Assembly: GCF_014698115.1 (NCBI RefSeq)
Contig: NZ_JACJSJ010000026.1
Span: 1 to 64,000 of the forward strand
Length of the DNA: 64,000 bases
Direction: 5' to 3'
From: Nostoc sp. FACHB-973
GTDB lineage: Bacteria; Cyanobacteriota; Cyanobacteriia; Cyanobacteriales; Nostocaceae
Below the pieces are notes generated by a model that searched no databases, was not told the origin of the DNA, and was given only the letters and a program-made list of their open reading frames with translations. This document shows positions 26,421-35,347 of the stretch, piece by piece (position 1 is the first letter of the stretch; each line of letters starts with the position of its first letter). The position numbers and the translations under genes were made by a program.

Positions 26421-27203
26421 TAGATATCATGCATCCCCAGATAAATTGCATCTTTTGGTCAAATCAGAATATCAGTTATGAGTGTTTGCTGTTGACTATA
26501 CAAGGTATTGGCACAGTAACGCTCTGACCCTAATATCTGCTGTAATTCACCCAAATAAAAACTTATTGAGACAAAACAAATATAAAAGGTGTTTATAAAA
26601 TAAAAATAAAATTTCCTCAGTTATGTAATGTCCAATAGTAGTATTGTTGGTTACTTAATAATTTTCAAATGTTATGCAGCGCTAAAAATCAGTGTGTAAC
26701 ACTTGAAATTATCCTACTTTCATCCTCTACTTAATATTTTATTTATAAATCAAATCGTAAGGCTCAGATTCCCCACTTATTTAAGAGGATGTTTGAAAAG
26801 TCATGATTGATGTGTCAAATATTTTTACCCCACCCTAACCCTCCCCTTATAAAGGGGAGGGAACCGGATTTTCTTGTTTCTCCCCTTTATAAGGGCAGGG
26901 AACCAGATTTTCTTGTTTCCCCCCTTTATAAGGGCAGGGAACCGGATTTTCTTGTTTCCCCCCTTTATAAGGGGGCAGGGAACCGGATTTTCTTGTTTCC
27001 CCCCTTTATAAGGGGGGATTAAGGGGGGTAATAATTCGATTAAAATCACAGCCAACCACTTTTCAAACACCCTCTAAGAAGTCGGGGATCTTGTCTACTG
27101 AAAAAGTGTAGTTAATTTTACTTCTAGAGTAAGATGTCAATGGCAAATCTGTAAAGCTAGAATATGTAACTGAGTCAATTTTTGCCTACTGCGTACTGCT
27201 ATT
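26421..27203. other. 783-bp intergenic region with a 39-41-nt repeat array
   Basis: The left 400 bases are AT-rich and hold no convincing frame; the XRE-kinase promoter should lie here. Positions 26843-27024 carry the repeat array listed separately. The array is flanked by GAGGATGTTTGAAAAG (26785) and CTTTTCAAACACCCTC (27058), a near-perfect 16-bp inverted pair, which may mark the ends of one mobile unit. No transposase is present. Confidence 0.6.
26843..27024. repeat. Tandem array of 39-41-nt units
   Basis: About 4.5 units, each CCCCTTTATAAGGG(GG) then CAGGGAACCGGATTTTC and TTGTTTCC. Each unit contains a small palindrome CCCCTTTATAAGGGG. The units abut without unique spacers, so it is not a CRISPR array. 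Confidence 0.9.
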
Positions 27204-28235
27204 TTGATTAATCAACACTCAGAAAATCTTCTCAACACTCAACTGGAAAAAGCACCAGCCCAAGGCTATAGATTTAGCTGGTTTGATTGGTTTTGTCTTT
27301 GGTATCCCCCAGCGTGGTTGATTTTATTCAACCGCCATTGGCAACATTATCATCAAGATCCAGATGGTTGGAATTGGCTAGAATATGGATTATTTTTAAT
27401 TCCTGGCGGATTTTATCTAGGAATGTTGAGTCGTTGGTTGCGTTTGGGTTGTCGTTCACCGCGTCAAGAAGTTGGTGAATTCGATCCCAATTATCAACAA
27501 GCTTTTCGCCAAGAAGTTCTCGCCCCCATCGTGAAATATTATTTTCGGGGAGAATTGCAACAAATCGAAAACTTGCCGCCAACAGGGTCATTAATTGTGG
27601 CGATGAATCATGCAGGAATGTGTTTTCCTTGGGACTTTTTGACCTTAGGCTATTTATTAAGTGAAGTCAAAGGATGGAAAGTGCAACCCGTAGCAAGTCC
27701 AGCATTATTTGAGCATCCTTGGATGATTTGGTGGTTACCACCTAAATGGTCACAGGTTTTAGGTGGCGTGCGAGCAGAATTAAATGATTTTGAGGCTGCC
27801 ATTGCCCAAGGTAAAATTCTCTTATATGCACCTGAGGGAATACGCGGTCCTGGGAAAGGTTGGAGAAAACGCAATCAACTACAAAAGTTTGATGTCAGCT
27901 TTGTGCAACTTAGCGATCGCTATCATATTCCCATTCTCCCAGTAATTTGCATCGGTAGTGAATTTCTGCATCCTTGGACTGTGAATTTGACCAAATTGCA
28001 ACGACTAGTCAAATTACCATTTTTACCTTTGTCGCCTTTGATGTTTGCCTTACTTCTATTTCCCTCAATGGGAATTTGGGCAATGAAAACTCGTCTGCGT
28101 TATTTTGTTCAGCCTTTGGAAACAGCAGAATTAGCCACCGACTCAAACAAAGGACGTACAGCAGCTTATCGCCAAGCGCAACAATTACGAGAAAAACTAC
28201 AACTTCAAATTAATCAGTTTTTAGGTAAATCTTAA
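27204..28235 (+). CDS. PlsC-like lysophospholipid/glycerolipid acyltransferase
   Basis: A 343-residue acyltransferase-fold protein. The catalytic motif appears as NHAGMCFPWD (NH-x6-D relaxed from the usual NHxxxxD), and the substrate-binding block is APEGIRGPGKGW, matching the EGTR motif region. A hydrophobic N-terminal segment around WFCLWYPPAWLILF and another near LFLIPGGFYLGML suggest membrane attachment; PFLPLSPLMFALLLFPSMG near residue 280 is also hydrophobic. The only early start in frame is a TTG at 27204; no ATG is available before residue 75. Acyl acceptor is unknown. The gene stands alone. Confidence 0.8.
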   Translation: MINQHSENLLNTQLEKAPAQGYRFSWFDWFCLWYPPAWLILFNRHWQHYHQDPDGWNWLEYGLFLIPGGFYLGMLSRWLRLGCRSPRQEVGEFDPNYQQAFRQEVLAPIVKYYFRGELQQIENLPPTGSLIVAMNHAGMCFPWDFLTLGYLLSEVKGWKVQPVASPALFEHPWMIWWLPPKWSQVLGGVRAELNDFEAAIAQGKILLYAPEGIRGPGKGWRKRNQLQKFDVSFVQLSDRYHIPILPVICIGSEFLHPWTVNLTKLQRLVKLPFLPLSPLMFALLLFPSMGIWAMKTRLRYFVQPLETAELATDSNKGRTAAYRQAQQLREKLQLQINQFLGKS

Positions 28236-28268
28236 TATGGCGGTTATCGTTTACGTGAGGTACACCCG

Positions 28269-28297
28269 TAGGGGCACGGCATTGCTGTGTCCTTACA
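28269..28297. repeat. Diverged member of the GTAGGGG palindrome family
   Basis: GTAGGGGCACGGCATTGC followed by TGTGTCCTTAC; arms pair with a few mismatches. Same left arm as the copy at 9220. Confidence 0.7.
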
Positions 28298-28347
28298 ACA
28301 GATGTGGTTCAAATACATCAAAACTGCTGTAAGTTTGTAGTGGATTT

Positions 28348-28482
28348 ATGGAACCTGTGACGCTGACGGCTGTTGTAAGTGCGATCGCCATTATTTGTTT
28401 CTTTCTTTGCGTCCTTCTCTACGAGACTCTACGCGAATGCGGTTCGTTCTTCATATATGACGCATTTTCATACAGAATTTGA
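28348..28482 (+). pseudogene. Possible truncated gene, 44 residues
   Basis: An ATG frame reads MEPVTLTAVVSAIAIICFFL followed by a charged stretch and a stop. The first 16 residues look like the N-terminus of a family of cyanobacterial proteins of unknown function, and the rest degenerates into repeat-like sequence (GAGACTCTACGCGAATGCGG). It could be a decayed 5' end. The remainder of the 426-bp spacer 28236-28661 shows only the palindrome at 28269. Confidence 0.25.
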
Positions 28483-28661
28483 GTTAAATTTTCATTAATT
28501 TCACATAAAAAAGCATTTATTTTACTTTTATAGTTTGGTAATCTCGTTGACAAGAAAATCATTTTTCTGTCCATAGCAACTACTTATTTGCTGTACCAAA
28601 TACAGGAAATTGAGCATCTTGAAAATATGAGAATTGACATCTGCCAAACATCCCAAATTGA

Positions 28662-31106
28662 ATGAAATTGAAACTGCATTTTCAAATTGTGGCAGCGATC
28701 GTTGCATTAGCGATCGCTCTCACTCATAGTGTATATGCTCAAACACCAGCCAGTGCATCCCTTGGTCAATGGTCTGCTGTAGATCCCTGGCCAGTGTATG
28801 GAGTACACCTCACACTCATGCCCGATGGCAATGTCCTAGCCTGGGATAGCACCAACAACGGATTTGGAGGAGCAACTAACAAAACCATCCTCTGGAATCC
28901 TGTTAACAATAGTAAAACAGAACTTAATTCCAACTCATCTTTACAAGGAGAAGAATTATTTTGCGCCCCCCATACCCAATTATCAGACGGTAAAGTATTT
29001 ACAGTTACTGGTACTGTTGGGGTTGCAGATAACACCACACACATCTTTGACAATCAAACAAACCAGTGGTCACTGCACCAGAGTATGAATACTGGGCGAT
29101 ACTATCCCAGTTCTACCTTGCTGGCTAACGGTAACATACTAGTAACTGGTGGATCTTATCCATCAGATGCAGATACACCGGAAATCTTTGAATCTGGTAC
29201 ATGGCGGAGTTTAAGTAGTGCCAAAATTCCCTTTGCATTGCCCAAAGGTTTTATTGATAACACCTCTTATTTTCCGTGGACGCAGGTAGCCCCCGACGGC
29301 AAGACATTTTATGTTGGGCCAGAAAGTTCCATGCGTTACATTGATACCAACGGTACGGGTAGTACCACAACTGTTGGCGAACGGGATGGAATTTTCCGCG
29401 ACTATGGCAGCTATGCTATGTACAGCACCGGCAAATTCCTAGTAGCAGGCGGTGGCCCAGCACCTAAAAGTACTTACGCCATTGACATCAACGGCAATCA
29501 GCCTGTAGTTTCAAGAACTGGGGATCTCACCTACGGACGACGACAGCAAAACCTGACTATTCTTGCCGACGGTCAAGTTTTAGTCACAGGTGGTAACTCT
29601 AACCCCAATGGCAAAGATGGACAACCAGGGTCTCAGTTTGACCTCAACACCGCAGTCTATGCCGCTGAAATATGGAATCCTAACAGTGGACAGTGGAAGA
29701 CTTTAGCTGATATGGCTAAACCGCGCCAGTATCACTCCACAGCCTTATTATTACCTGATGGTCGTGTAGTCGTTGCTGGTGGTGTATGCGCCCCTTGTGG
29801 TGCTACGGGTCATAATGAACAGAACGCTGAGGTTTTCTCACCACCCTATCTGTTTAACTTAGATGGTACTCCGGCTGCACGCCCAACCATCAGTTTTGCA
29901 CCGAATGCCATTAACTACAATCAGATTTTTAGCGTCACATCACCAGAAGCCGCAAGTATTACCAAAGGTCATCTGATTAAACTTGGTGCAGTTACCCATG
30001 CAACTAACTTCGACCAACGTTTAGTCCCCCTATCTTTTAGCAAATCCGGAACTACACTGAATGTAACAGCACCCGCCAACGCTAATCTTGCACCACCAGG
30101 TTACTATATGCTGTTTTTAGTCAATTCTGCTGGTGTACCTTCGGTATCCAAAATCATCCAAGTCGGCGGTAATCCTTCCCCTGTACCTCCACCCAACGCC
30201 CAAGTACCACTGTATAGGCGACAGTCAATCCAGTCATTGAATTATCCGACTTACTATCTTGGCGAAACTAATTCACTCGGCTATCTCAAGTCCGTGAACG
30301 CTAACAGTAGTAATTTAGAAAAGAACAGTGCAACATTTAAAGTTGTACCAGGGTTGGCAAATCAGCAGTGTATTTCCTTGGAGTCGGTTAATGTTGCCGG
30401 TGCCTTCCTCCGCCATCAGGGTTATCGTGTGAAGCTGAATCAAAACGATAATACAGCACTCTTCAAAGCAGATGCCACATTCTGTGCCAAAGCCGGATTA
30501 GCAGATTCAACTGCTTTCTCCTTTGCGTCTTTTAACTTTCCCACCTACTATCTACACCATCGCAACTTTGAGTTTTGGATTGATCCCCAGGCTAGTGATA
30601 GCGTATACAAGCAGGATAGTACATTTAAATTCGTCGCACCTTGGACACCTGGAATCGATGACTTGAGTGGTTTACAATCTTTCCAATCACTCAATGATCC
30701 ATCTCGCTACATTGGGCAGACAAATTTTCTGGGTTATATCCAATCAGTAAATAGTCGTAGTAATACCTCAACGAAAAATAATGCCACGTGGAATGTTGTA
30801 CCTGGACTAGCAAATTCTGCTTGTATTTCTTTTGAGTCAAAAAATAATCCAAGTTACTACTTAAGGCATCAAGGTTATCGTGTGAAATTGAATCAAAACG
30901 ATAACACAGATTTATTCAAGGCAGATGCTACCTTCTGTCCCAAAGCCGGATTAGCAGATTCCACTGCTGTCTCCTTTGCGTCTTTCAACTATCCTACTCA
31001 CTATCTGCGCGATCGCAATTTTGAGTTGTGGATTGACCCCCAAGCTGGTGATACCCTGTACAAAAATAGCGCATCCTTCAAGATTGCTGCACCTTGGATA
31101 CAATAA
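28662..31106 (+). CDS. Secreted galactose-oxidase-like copper radical oxidase with two AbfB-like modules
   Basis: An 814-residue exported protein. Signal peptide about 1-26 (ALTHSVYAQ). Residues 30-500 form a kelch-type seven-bladed propeller plus the C-terminal Ig-like DUF1929 domain. All copper-radical active-site residues align with fungal galactose oxidase: Cys101 (LFCAPH) and Tyr148 (GRYYPSS) for the Tyr-Cys cofactor, Tyr357-His358 (RQYHSTALLLPDGR), and His446 (VTHATNFDQR). The stacking Trp290 of galactose oxidase corresponds to Tyr166. After a Pro-rich linker (PSPVPPPNAQVP), two repeats of about 140 residues resemble AbfB sugar-binding domains. Probably oxidises an alcohol or aldehyde of extracellular polysaccharide, making H2O2; substrate unknown. 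Confidence 0.85.
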   Translation: MKLKLHFQIVAAIVALAIALTHSVYAQTPASASLGQWSAVDPWPVYGVHLTLMPDGNVLAWDSTNNGFGGATNKTILWNPVNNSKTELNSNSSLQGEELFCAPHTQLSDGKVFTVTGTVGVADNTTHIFDNQTNQWSLHQSMNTGRYYPSSTLLANGNILVTGGSYPSDADTPEIFESGTWRSLSSAKIPFALPKGFIDNTSYFPWTQVAPDGKTFYVGPESSMRYIDTNGTGSTTTVGERDGIFRDYGSYAMYSTGKFLVAGGGPAPKSTYAIDINGNQPVVSRTGDLTYGRRQQNLTILADGQVLVTGGNSNPNGKDGQPGSQFDLNTAVYAAEIWNPNSGQWKTLADMAKPRQYHSTALLLPDGRVVVAGGVCAPCGATGHNEQNAEVFSPPYLFNLDGTPAARPTISFAPNAINYNQIFSVTSPEAASITKGHLIKLGAVTHATNFDQRLVPLSFSKSGTTLNVTAPANANLAPPGYYMLFLVNSAGVPSVSKIIQVGGNPSPVPPPNAQVPLYRRQSIQSLNYPTYYLGETNSLGYLKSVNANSSNLEKNSATFKVVPGLANQQCISLESVNVAGAFLRHQGYRVKLNQNDNTALFKADATFCAKAGLADSTAFSFASFNFPTYYLHHRNFEFWIDPQASDSVYKQDSTFKFVAPWTPGIDDLSGLQSFQSLNDPSRYIGQTNFLGYIQSVNSRSNTSTKNNATWNVVPGLANSACISFESKNNPSYYLRHQGYRVKLNQNDNTDLFKADATFCPKAGLADSTAVSFASFNYPTHYLRDRNFELWIDPQAGDTLYKNSASFKIAAPWIQ

Positions 31107-31177
31107 TTTTGGTTGGTGTTGCAAAACAGTGGGATGAATTTATACCAATTTAAACAATCTTTGCAACACATCAATCT

Positions 31178-31205
31178 GTAGAGTAGCACAGCTGTGCTAC
31201 CCTAC
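31178..31205. repeat. 28-bp palindrome, one-base variant
   Basis: GTAGAGTAGCACAG / CTGTGCTACCCTAC, differing from the copies at 21206 and 36031 by one base in the left arm. Confidence 0.95.
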
Positions 31206-31230
31206 AGGTGATTGAAAAACCACATCTGTC

Positions 31231-31258
31231 GTAGGGCACAGCGGTGCTGTGCCCCTAC
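31231..31258. repeat. 28-bp palindrome family member
   Basis: GTAGGGCACAGCGG followed by TGCTGTGCCCCTAC, 25 bases from the preceding palindrome. The two share the GTAG/CTAC ends and size but not the interior. Confidence 0.9.
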
Positions 31259-31403
31259 ACCCAGGGTCTATATTCCCATCAAATAATGATTAATAAAAGC
31301 GTAAAACGACCTATTTTATAAATGCACACCATGATTAATTTCTACAGTGCGTAAGTCCTACCACAAATAAAGCAAGCTTGCTCTGGAACCTTTTGAAATT
31401 TTA

Positions 31404-31460
31404 AGTTTTGAATGAACAATCTAAAATCCAAAATCCAAAATCTAAAATCTAAAATCTAAA
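31404..31460. repeat. Heptanucleotide repeat (AAATCYA)n
   Basis: Seven tandem heptamers AAATCCA/AAATCTA. The 500-bp spacer 31107-31609 otherwise holds the two palindromes and no gene that I can support. Confidence 0.9.
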
Positions 31461-31615
31461 ATTCGGTGACTAATAATTCAGACTTCCATTGCTCAGGAAC
31501 ACAAAATCATTAACAGGGATTGTTAGTGCATTCCCTGTTGATTTCAGCTTATCCTTGCAAGAATTGGCTGGCATCAACTTTGTTGTGGCCTGAGTTTAAA
31601 ATGTGATGGTTGCAG

Positions 31616-31888
31616 ATGAACATAGGAATAATCGAGCCTTACAGTCACGGTTTTTTAGAAGTTATACCAGAAGGTGAATACAGCGACTATTATCAGATTG
31701 CAGCTATACACATTAATGGCCAAGCCTACTGCCCTACTCCTAAACTTTATCGTTCAGAAAAAGTGGCATTAGCAAAAGCTGCACAAATTTATGATTGGCT
31801 AGCTGACCACGAAGACCAAATCACTGATGGGACTTGCTACTGTTCTCAATTGAAACTCATTCTATGGCAGCAAGGGAAAGTATCTTAG
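31616..31888 (+). CDS. Conserved hypothetical small protein
   Basis: A 90-residue soluble protein starting MNIGIIEPYSHGFLEVIPEG. It is acidic with many aromatic residues and four Cys, two of them in a CYC pair (GTCYCSQLK). No signal peptide or helix-turn-helix. A TTG two codons upstream is an alternative start. The family is unknown to me; the regular codon use and long intact frame suggest that it is real. It lies alone between repeat-rich spacers and precedes the monooxygenase gene by 365 bases. Confidence 0.6.
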   Translation: MNIGIIEPYSHGFLEVIPEGEYSDYYQIAAIHINGQAYCPTPKLYRSEKVALAKAAQIYDWLADHEDQITDGTCYCSQLKLILWQQGKVS

Positions 31889-31906
31889 TACAGCTTTGCG
31901 TAAAAT

Positions 31907-31984
31907 CGTAGCGAATTGAGGGTTGAAATTTAAACGCAGAGGAGTGCAGAGGTAAGCGCTTTAGGTAGCAGAGAATTCGCTACG
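31907..31984. repeat. Short inverted-repeat element, 78 bp
   Basis: Perfect 11-bp ends CGTAGCGAATT / AATTCGCTACG surround an ACGCAGAGGAGTGCAGAGG core. A related core (ACGCAGAGGGGCGCGGAG) is at 56999. No frame of interest in the rest of the 365-bp spacer. Confidence 0.65.
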
Positions 31985-32253
31985 AATTAATGAAATGTTG
32001 TACTTGGTTAAACTTGTATTAATAGCTGCTTAGAGTCAGCCTGTAGTCCCTGCGTCAAGTGTGGGGATTTTTTTGTGAGTGCGTAGGTTAAGGCCGTCTT
32101 AGATATTGCTCCTGGCGTTCTTAGACCAAATGTAGCAGTGGAGCGATCGCACTCAAAAATAAAGGACAATTGACGTAACTATAATTACTCAGCTATAAAT
32201 TACCTGTTATTTTACTAATAATTCATACACTCAGGCTGACAAGTATGTAAATT

Positions 32254-33780
32254 ATGGAAATCAAACAAATTTGTGTAATTGGGGCTGGCATCAGTGGCTT
32301 GGTAACAGCTAAAACTTTTATTGAGGAAGGCTACGAGGTTACTGTATTTGAGAAGCAAAAAGGACTCGGTGGTGTTTGGGAAAAATCTCGAACTTACCCA
32401 GGATTAACACCCCAAAATACGGGTGACACATATAGTTTCTCAGACTATCCCATGCCTGCATCTTACCCAGACTGGCCTACAGCAGAACAGATGCGGAATT
32501 ACTTAAATTCATACGCCACGAATTTTGGGGTAATTGAAAAGATTCGTTTTCAAACTGAAGTAACCAACGTTTCCCGAAAAACTGGAGAACGACCAGGATG
32601 GGTAGTTACTATCAACGTCGAAGGTGAGACAAAAGAACAAAAGCACGAATTTGACTTTGTGGTAGCCTGCAATGGTACATTTAGCGCCCCTAAGTTGCCT
32701 TACTTGCCAGGTAAAGAGAAATTCCTCGCATCTGGAGGAAAAATACTGCATTCTACCGAATTCAACGATGTCTCAATCATTGAGGGTAAGCGAGTAGTGG
32801 TAGTGGGTTTTGGCAAGTCAGGCTGCGACATTGCGACTTTAGCGGCGAACACAGCCAAAGAATGCACCCTCGTTTTCCGTCAGCCCTTGTGGAAGGTTCC
32901 TAGATTTTTCTTAGGTTTAGTAAACCTGAAGTATATTTTATTAACTCGCTTTGCTGAAGCTTGGTTTCCCTATCGTCAGATGGGGCGGCTTGAAAGAGTG
33001 CTGCACACTTTGGGTAAACCACTGGTATGGGCTTTCTGGCGCACTAACGAGATGCTGCTACGTCTACAATTTGGTCTTGATAGTTGCGGAATGTTGCCGG
33101 AACAACCAATGAATAAGGCTAACTGCAACATTAGTGTAGCTCCCCCGGATTTTTTCAAGTGCGTACACTCTGGCAAAATCCAGGCAATTAAAACCAGCGT
33201 GACCAAGTTTATCCCTGATGGCGTAGAATTAACCAACGGTCAGCAGTTGCAGGCAGATATAATAGTTTTTGGCACAGGATTTAGCCAAGAAGTTCGGTTT
33301 CTGGAAGAAGAATATCGACAACAAATAGTAGATAAAGATGGTAATTTTACCCTTTACCGTTATCTGATTCATCCGAATATTCCACAAATGGGCTTTGTTG
33401 GGTATAACACCAGTTTTTACAGTCAGCTAACCTCGGAAATTGGTGCTTGGTGGCTAGCAGAATATGTCAAAGGCAACTTGTTATTACCCTCGCCGGAGAT
33501 AATGTATCAGGAAATGGCAGCAGATATAAATTGGATGAAAACTGAGTACCATACTGTTGTAGCTAAGGCAACATGTATTCCCTCGTTTTGCTTGCGTTAC
33601 ATTGAGCAACTGATAGAGGATATGGGTGTAAATAATCAGTTTCGTGTCTGGAAGGGAGTTTCCCAGATTATGATGCCACTAAAGCCCTCGGCATACCAAC
33701 ATATTCGACAGCAATTGCGAGGTAAAACACGTCAATCTCTCAATGACTCACCAAAACCACAAAGTCTAGGAGTCAGATAG
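32254..33780 (+). CDS. Flavin-containing monooxygenase (FMO/Baeyer-Villiger-like)
   Basis: A 508-residue flavoprotein. FAD motif VIGAGISGLVTA at residues 8-19 with the GLGGVWE extension, second dinucleotide motif VVVVGFGKSGCDIA near residue 180 for NADPH, and an FxxxGxxxHSTEF stretch near residue 155 that resembles the FMO identifying motif. IIVFGTGF near residue 345 is the FMO-type ATG motif. It would insert one O atom into an N, S or carbonyl substrate using NADPH and O2. The substrate cannot be told from sequence. There is no operon partner. Confidence 0.87.
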   Translation: MEIKQICVIGAGISGLVTAKTFIEEGYEVTVFEKQKGLGGVWEKSRTYPGLTPQNTGDTYSFSDYPMPASYPDWPTAEQMRNYLNSYATNFGVIEKIRFQTEVTNVSRKTGERPGWVVTINVEGETKEQKHEFDFVVACNGTFSAPKLPYLPGKEKFLASGGKILHSTEFNDVSIIEGKRVVVVGFGKSGCDIATLAANTAKECTLVFRQPLWKVPRFFLGLVNLKYILLTRFAEAWFPYRQMGRLERVLHTLGKPLVWAFWRTNEMLLRLQFGLDSCGMLPEQPMNKANCNISVAPPDFFKCVHSGKIQAIKTSVTKFIPDGVELTNGQQLQADIIVFGTGFSQEVRFLEEEYRQQIVDKDGNFTLYRYLIHPNIPQMGFVGYNTSFYSQLTSEIGAWWLAEYVKGNLLLPSPEIMYQEMAADINWMKTEYHTVVAKATCIPSFCLRYIEQLIEDMGVNNQFRVWKGVSQIMMPLKPSAYQHIRQQLRGKTRQSLNDSPKPQSLGVR

Positions 33781-33785
33781 TACCT

Positions 33786-33890
33786 TAACGCACCTCGATA
33801 GACTATATCAAGATTGTGCGTTGCGCCGCGCGACAACGCACCCTACCCCCTGAGTCCTAATCCCCAGTCCCCAGTCCCCAGTCCCCAGTT
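33786..33890. repeat. GTGCGTTG/AACGCACC repeat and (CCCCAGT)n heptamers
   Basis: AACGCACC, GTGCGTTG and CAACGCACCCTAC segments with a GCGCCGCGCG core, followed by CCCCAGTCCCCAGT heptamers ending at the 3' end of the Uma2 gene. Confidence 0.75.
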
Positions 33891-33896
33891 CAAGAC

Positions 33897-34529
33897 TTAC
33901 GCACATTTTTCAAATTCATCAATGGCTTGAATGTCATCTGAAATCTGGGCGCATTGTTCTAATAAAGCAATATTTAATTCTGGCAATAATTCACTTGAGG
34001 TAATCTGTTCGTAGCCGTAAGTATCTAAAAATTGAGATGGTGTTTCTTCTCTGAAATGGAAAAGTCTGAGTCGATTGAATTGCCAAATCCAAACTTCAGC
34101 AACTCCCAAACGCCGATAAATTTCTAATTTATCAATGCTACCACTGGTGATGTTCACCTCTATAGCTAAGTCGGGGATATTTTTCTTCTCGTAAATCGAG
34201 TAGCATTCATCTGGTTCTACCCCAGCTTGTTTGAGTTGTTTTTTAAGTGTAGAACTCCCCATTGGGCTGAATCGAATTCGCTTTAAGTAAAGATAGCGTT
34301 CTATCAAAATAGCCAAACGTTTTTTGATATTTTCATGTCTGATAGACGGTGACACAATTTCTAAGATTTCATCCAAATAAGTGACACGGTAATGAGAGTT
34401 ATCTTCTAGTTTGGCTAATAACGCTTCATACATTTGCCAGCTTACTCCACTAGTGACGAATTTTTCCTCTGGATCGTCAATATCTGCAAGTTCCGGGTCG
34501 TCTAAGAGTTCTTTGAGGCTGGTGACCAT
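33897..34529 (-). CDS. Uma2-family (DUF820) PD-(D/E)XK nuclease-like protein
   Basis: A 210-residue member of the Uma2/DUF820 family, abundant in cyanobacteria. Seen: SWQMYEALLAKL, the YRVTYLDEILEIVSPSIRHENIKKRLA block, and the nuclease-fold signature PDLAIEVNITSGSIDKLEIYRRLGVAEVWIW (D, E and K in the expected order). AGGAGAG lies before the ATG at 34529, which decides the start; the ATG at 34559 lacks it. The biological role of these proteins is unresolved. Confidence 0.85.
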   Translation of the reverse strand: MVTSLKELLDDPELADIDDPEEKFVTSGVSWQMYEALLAKLEDNSHYRVTYLDEILEIVSPSIRHENIKKRLAILIERYLYLKRIRFSPMGSSTLKKQLKQAGVEPDECYSIYEKKNIPDLAIEVNITSGSIDKLEIYRRLGVAEVWIWQFNRLRLFHFREETPSQFLDTYGYEQITSSELLPELNIALLEQCAQISDDIQAIDEFEKCA

Positions 34530-34578
34530 TGTTTTCTCTCTCCTAGTACAACAAGGCAAAAGTTGATTAATTTCTTCG

Positions 34579-35274
34579 CTAAACAGACTCTACAACAGAA
34601 GCACCAAAACGATAGCCTTTGCCATAAACTGTGTGAATTAGCGTAGTTTCTTTCCCGACTTCAATCTTACGCCGCAGCAGGCGAATTAATGCCGCTATAA
34701 CGTTGCTGCTTGGTTGTTCTTCTTCTGTCCACAAAGTTTGCATAATCTGGGCGTGAGTCAGCAGTTGTCCAGTATGTTCCATAAAATATTGCAACAACTG
34801 ACTTTCCTTTTGCGAAAGTTCAATAATTCTTCCTTGGCGATAGGCTACTTGATTTTCACAATCAAGTTCTAAATCAGCTACAGTCAGGCGTCCGGTGGTG
34901 GTTTCATAAGTTTGGGAACCGGAACGACGCAACAAAGCCCTGACTCTGGCTAGTAATTCCCGCAGTTCAAAAGGTTTCACCAAATAATCGTCTGCACCAG
35001 CATCTAAACCTTCTACTCGGTCATCTAAAGTATCTTTTGCTGTGAGAAATAATACAGGAGTAGTTTTGCCTTGGCGTCGCAATTCTTGACAAATTTCTAA
35101 CCCTGTTTTTCCTGGCAGCATCCAATCTAAAATTAATAGGTCGTAACTGCCTCGTGCAAGTTCGCTGCCGCTTGTTCCATCATAAGCGGCGTCTACAGCA
35201 TAACCCTCACGAGTTAACAAGCGACTCAAGGGTTGAGTTAATTCAACTTCATCATCAACTAATAAAATTCTCAT
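34579..35274 (-). CDS. rppA: OmpR-family response regulator, RppA type
   Basis: A 231-residue two-domain regulator. Receiver: acidic pair DDE at residues 7-9, phospho-Asp50 (LLILDWMLPGKTG), Lys in DDYLVKPFELREL. Winged-helix effector: LSQKESQLLQYFMEHTGQLLTHAQIMQTLW and IHTVYGKGYRFG. The sequence matches what I recall for RppA, which in Synechocystis works with the RppB kinase in redox/metal control of photosynthesis genes. No kinase is adjacent, so it is an orphan here. It is divergent from hisG with 73 bases between starts. An ATG 18 bases upstream is also open. Confidence 0.85.
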   Translation of the reverse strand: MRILLVDDEVELTQPLSRLLTREGYAVDAAYDGTSGSELARGSYDLLILDWMLPGKTGLEICQELRRQGKTTPVLFLTAKDTLDDRVEGLDAGADDYLVKPFELRELLARVRALLRRSGSQTYETTTGRLTVADLELDCENQVAYRQGRIIELSQKESQLLQYFMEHTGQLLTHAQIMQTLWTEEEQPSSNVIAALIRLLRRKIEVGKETTLIHTVYGKGYRFGASVVESV

Positions 35275-35347
35275 GCTGCTTGTGGTAAGCATATAGAGAT
35301 ATTCTCAAGATTATTGAACGCAAAGACGCAGGATACTAAAAAAAAGA

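Noticed and set aside
26843-27024. Possible CRISPR array
   Set aside because: Units of 39-41 nt are contiguous without unique spacers, and no cas genes are present.
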